Below are positions 56,292-64,000 of a DNA stretch of 64,000 nt, in pieces; the first letter of the stretch is position 1, and every line of letters begins with the position of its first letter. Source of the stretch: Glaciecola sp. 33A (GTDB lineage Bacteria; Pseudomonadota; Gammaproteobacteria; Enterobacterales; Alteromonadaceae); contig NZ_PJAR01000043.1 in the NCBI RefSeq assembly GCF_002836745.1, forward strand, positions 248,001 to 312,000, given 5' to 3'. The position numbers were made by a program, and so were the translations under genes. Under the pieces are notes generated by a model. It was not told the origin of the DNA, did not search any database, and was given only the letters and a program-made list of their open reading frames with translations.

Positions 56292-57572
56292 TTAGTGGTG
56301 CTTCTTTACATTAGGTTTTAAACGAAGCACCAAGGTTTCAGATATTTTGTCTTGAATGGCCTGTCTATTAGGGTCCCAATAAATTTGTAAGAAACCTAAT
56401 AAGCCTGTCGCGAAGCCTGCACCATAGCCTCCATAGCGACCAAAACTTTCCCATAATGAGGGGTAATTTCCGTCGAGTTTAACCACTTCAATGCCAACAA
56501 TTTTTTTGCCAATAGTCTGTCCGCGCCACCAGGCGGTAAATACGCTGAAATACAACGCTGCCCAGCCTAAGCCAAGGCCAAGGTCAGACATAATACCTTT
56601 AACCCATTGGACGACGCTATAAACCGCGTTTGTATCTTCACCAGCATCGTTTGCTTGAGTAATTTCGAGTATATCGTCGGTGTAGGCGTTACGCTCTTCG
56701 TTTAATGTGTTGACAAATTTGTCCATAAACACGGCTTTGTTCTCATCGCTCCATTCCTTTTGAGAGACAATATCACTTGTTGTTGCATTAATGTCTTGGA
56801 CCGGGATTTCCATTGCAGCAGCCCCCGTTGCGACGGCTTCTGCATACTTAAGCAAGCATTCACTATCGCCTTTGCAACTGACATCTATGAGCGCTGCAGC
56901 AAGATCAAGAAGGCTTTTCATGGTTGCTTTATTTTCTTGCTGTTGTGCGGCGTTGGTTAACATCAGTTCATCGGGTTCGTCCATATCTGAAATAATCGCA
57001 AATATGATAAAGAACAATAAAAATGCAGCGCTTGCGCGCAACGTCAGTCGGATAAAATTCAAGCGCTTTTGTCGCTTTAAGCGACCATCTGCTTTAAAAA
57101 AAGTCATGGCAACAAAGCCAGCAAATAAGAGTGCGCTGAGTCCACTTAGCACGGCAATAAGAAATAGATCAATCATCATTGCAACAGCTCTTCGAGTCGG
57201 TGTTGCAAGAGGTTGACCGAGTAATTCAGGAGAAACCGTAAAAGCGTATGGTGTGACCATTGCGCGTGTTTCTTTGTCGCTTAGTTTGGTACTTTCTTGT
57301 GTCTGAGGGGTATTTTGTTCTGCATCATCAAGTGACCTTGATCTTGTTTGTATATGAACGTCCTCAATAGGCGAATCGACTTCTAATCTATTGCTATTTT
57401 TTTCAGGAATATCCACGCTTGTAACAATATCTTCGCCTTCAACAATATCCACGCTTTTTTCAGTAGCTTTAATAGCTTCAGTAGGTGACTCATCGTCCTC
57501 TTTGTTTTCTGTTTCATAAGACGAGGGATCGAGGTCAAAAGAGTGTTGTTTGGGATTGTCCGAAGAAGTCAT
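56292..57572 (-). CDS. RDD family membrane protein
   Basis: A 426-residue protein with an acidic, probably disordered N-terminal 120 residues and an RDD domain. The domain opens with RRAVAMMIDLFLIAVLSG (about 128-145), includes membrane segments near 150 and 180, a large soluble insert of about 120 residues (200-320), then GQTIGKKIVGIEVVKLDG and a last hydrophobic part. The insert and acidic head make it longer than usual RDD proteins (about 150-250). The function is unknown. It is transcribed toward ntrC and ahead of it lies rlmF on the same strand, 58 bases away. Confidence 0.8.
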   Translation of the reverse strand: MTSSDNPKQHSFDLDPSSYETENKEDDESPTEAIKATEKSVDIVEGEDIVTSVDIPEKNSNRLEVDSPIEDVHIQTRSRSLDDAEQNTPQTQESTKLSDKETRAMVTPYAFTVSPELLGQPLATPTRRAVAMMIDLFLIAVLSGLSALLFAGFVAMTFFKADGRLKRQKRLNFIRLTLRASAAFLLFFIIFAIISDMDEPDELMLTNAAQQQENKATMKSLLDLAAALIDVSCKGDSECLLKYAEAVATGAAAMEIPVQDINATTSDIVSQKEWSDENKAVFMDKFVNTLNEERNAYTDDILEITQANDAGEDTNAVYSVVQWVKGIMSDLGLGLGWAALYFSVFTAWWRGQTIGKKIVGIEVVKLDGNYPSLWESFGRYGGYGAGFATGLLGFLQIYWDPNRQAIQDKISETLVLRLKPNVKKHH

Positions 57573-57630
57573 AGTGAGTCCGTTTTTACCATTCTTGGGT
57601 TAATATTTTTTAAAATCAAATACACTTGAG

Positions 57631-58632
57631 TCAAAAACGCCATGCAATGAAACGGCTCGCTTTTGCACCTTGTGCCATATTAATGGTTTTACATTCGGTT
57701 GCACCAAGTTTCTCTGCCAGCGTTAGCAAAGGGAGGACATTATCTTTTTTGGATAGTAATGAGGTAAACCATTTCACTTGAGTTTTAAACGCGACACTTT
57801 CAGTGATCATGCTTTTGACAAATTCAAATTCACCCCCTTCGCACCATAATTCACTATGCTGCCCACCAAAATTGAGTGAAGACTGGTTTGTGGTTGTGGA
57901 GTCTTTACCTCTTCGCTTTTGACTGTGTCTCGCCAAATTTTGATTCTTTTTGCGACTGCCAGCCAAAGCGGCATCCGCAGAAATATGAAATGGTGGATTG
58001 CACAGACTAAAATCAAACAACTCATTGTCTTTGACAACACCCGAAAATATTGCTTTTGGCTGTTTTTGAAGACGCACACTTACTAATTTGCGCAAGTTAG
58101 GATTAGATTCAACAATAAGACTCGCAGCGGAATATGAAGCCTGATTAATATCGCTTCCTATCATATTCCAGCCATAGCTTTGGCTTGCCACTATTGGATA
58201 GATGAGATTTGCGCCAGTGCCAATATCTAAACCTCTGATTTGCTTTCCTTGAGGAATTTGACCGTCCTTGTCTTGTCCGAGTAAATCGGCGATGTAGTGG
58301 ATGTAATCGGCTCGCCCAGGTACTGCGGGGCATAAAAAACCGGCAGGAATGTCCCAATGTTGGACTTGATAGAATTGCTTTAATAACCCAGCATTAAGGG
58401 CTTTTACTGCGCTAGGCTGTGAAAAATCGATGGTTAGTTTGCCCGCGGGATTGGCAGATAAAAATATTCTTAGGGGAGCATGTACTTGCGCTAACTTAAC
58501 AAAGTCGTAGCCGTGATTGTGCACATTTCTATGATGCATTTCAGCTTTCGCATTGGTTTTTTTGTCCAATGCAGTTGAAGGGTCTGTAGCTAGGTGACCA
58601 TTTTTAATCGATTTCATTTGCGCTGATTTCAT
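57631..58632 (-). CDS. rlmF: 23S rRNA (adenine-1618-N6)-methyltransferase RlmF
   Basis: A 333-residue SAM-dependent methyltransferase. The SAM motif is GLDIGTGANLIYPI, and the catalytic NPPF is in FDFSLCNPPFHIS followed by AGSRKKNQNL. N-terminal blocks HHRNVHNHGYDF and GFLCPAVPGRADYIHYIADLL align with E. coli RlmF (YbiN). The first 35 residues are less conserved, so the start may be a little later. It is upstream of the RDD gene. Confidence 0.95.
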   Translation of the reverse strand: MKSAQMKSIKNGHLATDPSTALDKKTNAKAEMHHRNVHNHGYDFVKLAQVHAPLRIFLSANPAGKLTIDFSQPSAVKALNAGLLKQFYQVQHWDIPAGFLCPAVPGRADYIHYIADLLGQDKDGQIPQGKQIRGLDIGTGANLIYPIVASQSYGWNMIGSDINQASYSAASLIVESNPNLRKLVSVRLQKQPKAIFSGVVKDNELFDFSLCNPPFHISADAALAGSRKKNQNLARHSQKRRGKDSTTTNQSSLNFGGQHSELWCEGGEFEFVKSMITESVAFKTQVKWFTSLLSKKDNVLPLLTLAEKLGATECKTINMAQGAKASRFIAWRF

Positions 58633-58820
58633 TCTGCAATCACTAAATAATGCCTCAAATGCCTGCTTTCATTCATTCTATAACAACTTCACCTGCAAAT
58701 CTGGTACTAATGTTGTTAGATCTTAATTTTGGAGACTGGGTCATGCGCACACACGTCTTTACTGTTCATCAACATGGTTTATACTTCTGTGTATGAGATA
58801 TTTAGGCGAACCTGTTGCAA

Positions 58821-59453
58821 ATGAATAAAGCCCAACCGCACCTGCATGCATGTCTGGAATGTGATCTCCTTGTAAACATGCCTGATGCTATTTCACATCG
58901 CACTAATGTTCATTGCCCAAGATGTAACCACAGCATTGCCATGGGGCACAATAACGCCAAACAATATGTATTGGCGACGAGTTTTACCGCTCTCATTTTA
59001 ATGGTCGTCGCGTGCACATTTTCATTTATCTCTTTTTCTTCTAATGAACAAATCCGCACGATTAATTTATTGCAAACGTTTACAGAACTATATACGCAAG
59101 AGTACTACTTTGTTGCGGTTCTCGTTTTTTCCTTTATTTTGCTGCTCCCTACACTTTACTTAACGTCTGTTTGCCTTATTATTTTGTCGACCTTTCGAGG
59201 TTTTGAAATAGTGCCTTCGGTAGGGCTAGGTAAATTGATGAGTTATATTTTGCCATGGTCAATGGCCGAAGTATTTCTAATTGGCGTGTTAGTTGCACTA
59301 ATTAAAGTGACTTCGATGGCCGATATCTCACTTGAACCATCTTTTTGGGCATATGTGATCTTTGCACCGTTATTCACGCATATTGTATCCGTCATAGACA
59401 GCCATAGATTATGGGATTGGATAGAACAAGCGGGTGCATGTTCACATGGTTAA
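58821..59453 (+). CDS. pqiA: PqiA domain membrane protein, first half (PqiA-1)
   Basis: A 210-residue inner-membrane protein with a zinc-ribbon-like N-terminus (CLECDLL and CPRCNHS) and four predicted membrane segments. It equals one half of E. coli PqiA, which has two such domains in one chain. The frame opens with TTG at 58815; the ATG at 58821 is taken as start, though neither has a strong ribosome binding site. Its TAA lies in the next gene's start region, so the two halves are coupled. The Pqi system bridges inner and outer membranes for lipid movement. Confidence 0.87.
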   Translation: MNKAQPHLHACLECDLLVNMPDAISHRTNVHCPRCNHSIAMGHNNAKQYVLATSFTALILMVVACTFSFISFSSNEQIRTINLLQTFTELYTQEYYFVAVLVFSFILLLPTLYLTSVCLIILSTFRGFEIVPSVGLGKLMSYILPWSMAEVFLIGVLVALIKVTSMADISLEPSFWAYVIFAPLFTHIVSVIDSHRLWDWIEQAGACSHG

Positions 59454-60066
59454 TTCAATAAAGCCAAAAACAGCGGCAAACAGCGGCTTAGTTAATTGTC
59501 TGGTGTGCCATCAATTAGCACCTATTGCCGCAACGCATTGTCAACGTTGCAATACTGCATTGTCATCTCGAGTCAAAAATAGTGTACAAATATCGTTGAG
59601 TCTTTTAGTCACTGCCATTTTGCTTTACATACCTGCAAATATTTACCCTATAATGAGCACAGAATTACTAGGTAAAACGACGCAGAGCACCATTATTGGT
59701 GGAATAGTTTTGTTCTTAGAACACGGTTCCTATTTTGTTGCTGCGGTCATCCTTATCGCCAGTGTAATTGTCCCGATAGCGAAAATGTTCGCTCTCGCTT
59801 GGCTGTGCTATTGTGCAACTAGGGCTGACGGCATTAAGCAATATGAGTTAACTCAATTATATCGAGTGACTGAATTTATAGGCAAGTGGTCGATGGTTGA
59901 TGTATTTGTTGTGGCTATTTTAGTAGCCCTGATACAACTAGGCGAGATAATGTCAATTAAAGTTGGCTTTGCGGCAACCGCGTTTGCTGTTGTGGTAATA
60001 ATGACGATGGTCAGTGCTCATCAGTTCGATACAAGGATCCTGTGGGATAGAGTGGACCAAGAATGA
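59446..60066 (+). CDS. pqiA: PqiA domain membrane protein, second half (PqiA-2)
   Basis: A 206-residue inner-membrane protein with its own ribbon motif (CLVCHQL and CQRCNTAL) and four membrane segments, equal to the second PqiA domain. A GTG at 59434 opens the frame, but the ATG at 59446 overlaps the stop of the first half by eight bases and is preferred. Its TGA overlaps the PqiB-type gene's ATG as ATGA. Confidence 0.87.
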   Translation: MVNSIKPKTAANSGLVNCLVCHQLAPIAATHCQRCNTALSSRVKNSVQISLSLLVTAILLYIPANIYPIMSTELLGKTTQSTIIGGIVLFLEHGSYFVAAVILIASVIVPIAKMFALAWLCYCATRADGIKQYELTQLYRVTEFIGKWSMVDVFVVAILVALIQLGEIMSIKVGFAATAFAVVVIMTMVSAHQFDTRILWDRVDQE

Positions 60067-61883
60067 CCAGTAACAAGAATGAAGAAAACGCACAATCTGA
60101 AAATGCTAAAACGGATCATCCCCAAAGTAGTGAGTCTCCCAATGCCGATAGTCCGCCTGAAACTAAAAGTGCAGACCAACTGAAACAAGATAAAAGCAAA
60201 CAACAGCGGCAACAAAATCAAGCAATACCAACTAATGACCTTGACCAAAATACCACTTTAAACAACGTTGCTAGTGCACCGGTTATCGCTAATAAATCGA
60301 AATTTTCGATAATATGGATCTTACCAATCATTGCTGTGCTTATAGGTGTCGGCATGGTTTACAACGATTGGCAAAATCGTGGTATCCACATCCAAGTTGA
60401 ATTCGAAACTGCAGAGGGATTGGAAGCAAAAAAAACGGTATTAAAAAACCGTAATGTAGGCATCGGCTTGGTCAAAAAAATTAGTTTTAGTGCAGACAAG
60501 AAAACTATTTTAGTGGATATTGAGGTTGACAAGTCAATGGACTCTTTTTTAGTTGAGGACAGTGAGTTCTGGGTCGTTAAACCGAGATTTGGCGCAACCG
60601 GTTTTACCGGCGTCGGAACACTGCTATCTGGCGCTTATATTGAGGTATCGCCCGGGCAGTCGAATAGTGAGAAATTTGCATTTGTGGGCCTTGAAACCCC
60701 ACCGGTGACCTCACTTAATGCAGACGGTATTCACTTAAAACTAATTTCACGTGGCAATAAGCCGCTTAACGTCGGTAATCCTGTGTTGCACAAAGGGTTT
60801 GAAGTAGGGGCTGTTGAGTCAAAGTACTATGACGACCTTGAGCAAGAAGCTCATTATGACATTTTTATTCACGCTCCTTTTCACAATTTAGTGACTGAAA
60901 ACACCTCATTTTGGAATGTCAATGGATTGTCGATTACAACCTCGACTCAAGGCGTCAGTTTAACTATGGCATCCCTAGATGCGCTGGTTGCTGGTGGTGT
61001 TGAATTTGGACTTGTTGATGATGCAGTGCCGGGAGTTGGTGTGCCGCAAAACCATCAATTTCAAGTTTATGATTCACAAGAAAGTATCGATGAGCAACGA
61101 AATTACAAGTTTATCGAGTATGTTATTTTAGTTGAAGACAGTGTCGGTGGCTTACACAAAGGTGCGCCAGTAGATTACCGAGGCATTAGACTTGGCACAG
61201 TCAGCAAACCCTATATGGAGTTCTGGGAAATTATTGATATAGCAGGGGTAGGCATAGAAGATCGCATTCCTGTTGTAATCAAACTTGAACCCGAGCGCTT
61301 GATGAAGAATGGATATATATCAATTGATATTTTCAAGGGAATGGTTGATGACTGGATCAAAGAAGGCCTAACAGCGTCTATTGAAAATGCGAACCTGATA
61401 ACCGGAAACCTGAAAGTCAGCCTTCAGCCGGGTGGAAAGCCGATAAACGTAGTTGGTCAATTTGGTGAATACCCTGTTATTCCGGCGGCGCAAGGGGGCT
61501 TTGCGAGTTTAAGTAAAAAGTTAGAAAATATTTTGGGTGAACTCGAAAAATTACCATTAAATGCGACGCTTGCGAATATAAATGGATTAATAGATAGCGC
61601 AGATGAAACGGTCAAAACGTCAGCCAAGGTAATTGAAAAAGCGAGCATGACCTTGGGTACGTTAGAGCAAAGCTTGCAAGAATTACAGTCGACATTAAAA
61701 GGCTTGCAACCGGAGTCGCATGTATATCGTTCGGTTGAGCAAATGATAAAGAAAATTGAAATCGCCTTAGATGAAATAAAGCCTATTGTAAAAGAAGTAC
61801 GTAACCAGCCCAATTCACTTGTGTTTGGTGGGCCGGCAGAAAGTGATAAACAGCCACAAGCATCTAAAAAAGAAGGTAACTAA
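60063..61883 (+). CDS. pqiB: PqiB, MCE-domain protein of the Pqi system
   Basis: A 606-residue protein with a hydrophilic, probably disordered head (about 1-80), one membrane anchor (FSIIWILPIIAVLIGVGMVYN, about 81-101), three MCE/MlaD domains (starts near 105, 220 and 345) and a coiled-coil tail. Known PqiB forms a stacked hexameric tube across the periplasm. The E. coli protein is about 546 residues, so the extra length here is in the head. It is coupled to the genes on both sides. Confidence 0.93.
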   Translation: MTSNKNEENAQSENAKTDHPQSSESPNADSPPETKSADQLKQDKSKQQRQQNQAIPTNDLDQNTTLNNVASAPVIANKSKFSIIWILPIIAVLIGVGMVYNDWQNRGIHIQVEFETAEGLEAKKTVLKNRNVGIGLVKKISFSADKKTILVDIEVDKSMDSFLVEDSEFWVVKPRFGATGFTGVGTLLSGAYIEVSPGQSNSEKFAFVGLETPPVTSLNADGIHLKLISRGNKPLNVGNPVLHKGFEVGAVESKYYDDLEQEAHYDIFIHAPFHNLVTENTSFWNVNGLSITTSTQGVSLTMASLDALVAGGVEFGLVDDAVPGVGVPQNHQFQVYDSQESIDEQRNYKFIEYVILVEDSVGGLHKGAPVDYRGIRLGTVSKPYMEFWEIIDIAGVGIEDRIPVVIKLEPERLMKNGYISIDIFKGMVDDWIKEGLTASIENANLITGNLKVSLQPGGKPINVVGQFGEYPVIPAAQGGFASLSKKLENILGELEKLPLNATLANINGLIDSADETVKTSAKVIEKASMTLGTLEQSLQELQSTLKGLQPESHVYRSVEQMIKKIEIALDEIKPIVKEVRNQPNSLVFGGPAESDKQPQASKKEGN

Positions 61884-61884
61884 T

Positions 61885-62436
61885 ATGCAAAAAATGTTTA
61901 TGTTAACTGTGTTTTGTTTGTTGGTTATGTCATGCGGCACAATGTCACAAGCACCTGATCCGACTTACTACCTATTTGATGCTGAACCGAGAGTGCAAAA
62001 GCAAAAAACCACAACGACCAGAATTAAGCTAGAACAAATTAAACTCGCTGACTATTTAAGTACTAATCAGTTAGTTATGCGTGATGGTGGGCAGGTGCTT
62101 ATTAAGGCCAATTATCACAGTTGGGCAGACAGTTTAGACGACGCTATTGGGCGTGCATTACTAAGCGACCTGAATACTTTAAATGAAAATAGTGAATTCG
62201 TAAGCCGGTGCAATAGTTGCGACAGTATTAGTGTGACAATAGAGCATTTCTATCCGGGGGCAGACGGTAAATTGCTACTGTCAGGTTTTTTCGAAATATC
62301 ATCAAAAAATACTGAAAACACACTTTCTCGCTTTAAACTTGTTGATGATTTGAGCATTGACGGTTATGCCAATGCGGTAAAACAAATGCGGGAGCAAGTG
62401 GGCGCTCTCGCCATTCAAATTAACCAGAAGCTTTAA
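61885..62436 (+). CDS. pqiC: PqiC-like outer-membrane lipoprotein
   Basis: A 183-residue lipoprotein of the PqiC/DUF330 (ABC-type transport auxiliary) family. The lipobox is LVMSC with Cys17, and the domain follows (YYLFDAEPR opening and a strand-helix pattern). The frame opens at 61819 inside pqiB, but the ATG at 61885, with AAGGTAAC overlapping the pqiB end, is clearly the start. It anchors the Pqi tube to the outer membrane in E. coli. Confidence 0.92.
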   Translation: MQKMFMLTVFCLLVMSCGTMSQAPDPTYYLFDAEPRVQKQKTTTTRIKLEQIKLADYLSTNQLVMRDGGQVLIKANYHSWADSLDDAIGRALLSDLNTLNENSEFVSRCNSCDSISVTIEHFYPGADGKLLLSGFFEISSKNTENTLSRFKLVDDLSIDGYANAVKQMREQVGALAIQINQKL

Positions 62437-62445
62437 GTTAAAGCC

Positions 62446-63786
62446 TTACAACAGCAGTATTGTTCCCAAGCCAAGGAAGGCGACAAAACCGACTATGTCA
62501 GTAACCGTTGTCAAAATTACTGAGCCAGATAGCGCCGGATCAATTTTTAATTTAACAAGTATCACAGGCACAAAAACACCGGCAAACGCGGCTGCAACGA
62601 TATTTAAGAAAATAGCGATAGCTATTACGGCGCCGAGTAATGGGTCACCAAACCATGCGAACGCAACTATACCAATGACAATGGCCCATATAATGCCGTT
62701 CAGTCCACCCACTTTCAATTCTTTGGATAGCAGTACCCTGGTATTGGCTGGGGTAACTTGTTTTAGTGCTAAGCCTCGTATAATAAGAGTCAGTGTCTGA
62801 CTACCAGCAATGCCTCCCATACTTGCTACTACAGGCATTAATACAGCCAAAGCCACAACTTGCTGAAGGGTTGCTTCAAACATGCCAATAAAGGCGCTTG
62901 CCAAGAGTGCAGTCAGTAAGTTAATACCTAACCAGATTGCACGCCTCTTGGCACTTCTGCGAACCGCAGAAAATAAATCTTCGTTTTCATCCATACCGGC
63001 GCTAGCCATCAGTTGGCGCTCATAATACTCTTCGCTCAATTCAGAGGCTGTGGTAACGTCAATTCGGCCAATTAATTTACGATTTTCATCGATAACAGGC
63101 AATGCGCCATAGCTTGAATACAAAACATCTTTTACTACCTTTTGGCCTTCATCTGTGGCATTGATGACTGGAAAATCGTGCAATGCAAAATCAACTAAGG
63201 GAACGTGTTCCGGTAACGCGTAGAGCTTAGAAATAGGCACGGCCTCAGAAAAATGGCCAAAGCGGTTAATCAGAAAAATCACATCCGTGTGGCGCGGCAT
63301 TTCGCGGCGTATAAGACGAATACCCTCACGCACTCTGGCATTCAAGGGAAGCACTAGATAGTCATGCGTAATCCAATGACCCACTTGTTCTTCTGGATAT
63401 TGATTCGCTTCGGTAAAGTACTGCTTTTGTACTCTATCCATCGCCGCATACGCGCGCTCAACCAACTCTTCAGGTAGTGAATCAGCAAGTTCAAGCAAGT
63501 CTTCGGCTTCAATACCGACAAACAATTTATCCCATCGTTCGGGCTCGGTTGCTCGCACCAATACTTCACGAGGATCGCCGCGCATGGCAATAAGTATATC
63601 GAGCTTTTTATGTTCCGGGAGAGTCTGCCAGAGGCTTAAACGCTGTTCTATCGGCAATGACTCGAGTAGCAATGCCATCTCATCTTCATCAGCCTGCGCA
63701 ATAATTGCAGCCACGCCTATTCCACTGTCACTCAATTCCGAGTGGCTAATGACCTCTTCAATCAAATCAGGTAATAGTTCAGACAT
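62446..63786 (-). CDS. mgtE: Magnesium transporter MgtE
   Basis: A 446-residue Mg2+ channel/transporter: N-terminal helical domain (about 1-135), paired CBS domains (about 140-260) and five membrane segments (about 285-446). The pore-lining block GGIAGSQTLTLIIRGLAL and the C-terminal TTVTDIVGFVAFLGLGT hold the key polar residues. It is regulated by Mg2+ binding in known homologs. It is convergent with pqiC, nine bases away. Confidence 0.95.
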   Translation of the reverse strand: MSELLPDLIEEVISHSELSDSGIGVAAIIAQADEDEMALLLESLPIEQRLSLWQTLPEHKKLDILIAMRGDPREVLVRATEPERWDKLFVGIEAEDLLELADSLPEELVERAYAAMDRVQKQYFTEANQYPEEQVGHWITHDYLVLPLNARVREGIRLIRREMPRHTDVIFLINRFGHFSEAVPISKLYALPEHVPLVDFALHDFPVINATDEGQKVVKDVLYSSYGALPVIDENRKLIGRIDVTTASELSEEYYERQLMASAGMDENEDLFSAVRRSAKRRAIWLGINLLTALLASAFIGMFEATLQQVVALAVLMPVVASMGGIAGSQTLTLIIRGLALKQVTPANTRVLLSKELKVGGLNGIIWAIVIGIVAFAWFGDPLLGAVIAIAIFLNIVAAAFAGVFVPVILVKLKIDPALSGSVILTTVTDIVGFVAFLGLGTILLL

Positions 63787-63891
63787 CCGAAAGTCTCCAA
63801 AAAGGGGGGCGATAATGTGCGTAGATTCACATCAAATGAAATAAACTGCAATGGATATTTCGGGTTTTTTGCACATAAATAAGCCTAATTT

Positions 63892-64000
63892 ATGCCCTCA
63901 TTTATACACATAAAGTGGTGCAATTTAGTGGATTATTTACTGGTGTTGACGGTGCATTACAAAAACGTAATTGCTCAAGTGCCTACCGCTTCTAATGAAG
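63892..64000 (+). CDS. Possible start of a gene running off the window
   Basis: A frame is open from ATG 63892 (alternatively GTG 63928) to the window edge, reading MPSFIHIKWCNLVDYLL and on. It lies divergent from mgtE. No strong ribosome binding site is visible and only 36 codons are seen, so no family can be named. Confidence 0.3.
   Translation, partial: MPSFIHIKWCNLVDYLLVLTVHYKNVIAQVPTASNE

Overview
The window reads as about 64 kb of chromosome from a marine gammaproteobacterium of the Alteromonadales (Alteromonas/Glaciecola/Paraglaciecola type). The grounds are the ftsEX-rpoH block, the rppH-ptsP-(safE)-lgt-thyA block with the long 283-residue ThyA form, rapA next to rluA, glnA-ntrB-ntrC with a DUF4124 gene inserted, a mutH gene (implying Dam-directed repair), several TonB-dependent receptors, and a base composition that looks to be in the low-to-mid 40s percent G+C. 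The genus call is inference; no rRNA or tRNA gene, transposase, integrase, phage gene or CRISPR array was seen. Coding density is high and every long gene appears intact.

Layout. 0-5 kb: end of ftsE, ftsX, two tandem EAL-HDOD signalling paralogs facing away from rpoH, and a DoxX gene. 5-11 kb: fabY(yiiD)-dtd-pip on the minus strand, metJ and metF divergent around a met-box array, then a YihY membrane protein and the YfhL ferredoxin. 11-18 kb: mutH divergent from rppH-ptsP-safE-lgt-thyA. 18-25 kb: a DUF3530 protein, a TonB receptor, rluA and rapA. 25-29 kb: a PIN-PhoH (PhoH2-type) ATPase coupled to a small unknown gene, a miniature S26 peptidase, and a response-regulator diguanylate cyclase. 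29-34 kb: a His/Glu-rich ZnuD-like receptor behind two Zur-type palindromes, then a sugar porter. 34-39 kb: a dienoyl-CoA isomerase divergent from a secreted esterase plus an enoyl-reductase-like protein, and a MalY/PatB aminotransferase. 39-47 kb: an RND efflux pair, and a DUF2946-like protein next to a receptor that resembles copper receptors. 47-51 kb: typA and a yceI-cytochrome b561-yceI cluster. 51-56 kb: glnA, DUF4124, ntrB, ntrC with NtrC-type sites. 56-64 kb: an RDD membrane protein, rlmF, the pqi operon with pqiA as two genes, pqiC, and mgtE.

How the parts work together. Housekeeping blocks (division, heat shock, nitrogen control, lipoprotein and dTMP synthesis, RNA turnover) are broken up by accessory loci. 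Two look metal-related: a Zur-controlled zinc uptake receptor and a probable copper-linked pair. Nitrogen control is the best supported circuit: a sigma-54 promoter and NtrC half-sites precede glnA, and a further NtrC-like palindrome sits just before ntrB. Methionine control is visible as MetJ boxes between metJ and metF. The least explained and most interesting items are the PhoH2 gene with its one-base-overlapping partner, the free-standing 94-residue S26 peptidase, the coupled leader ORF of the copper-type receptor, and short in-frame DNA repeats that encode metal-binding or disordered tracts. Several genes use TTG starts, some fused to the preceding stop codon.
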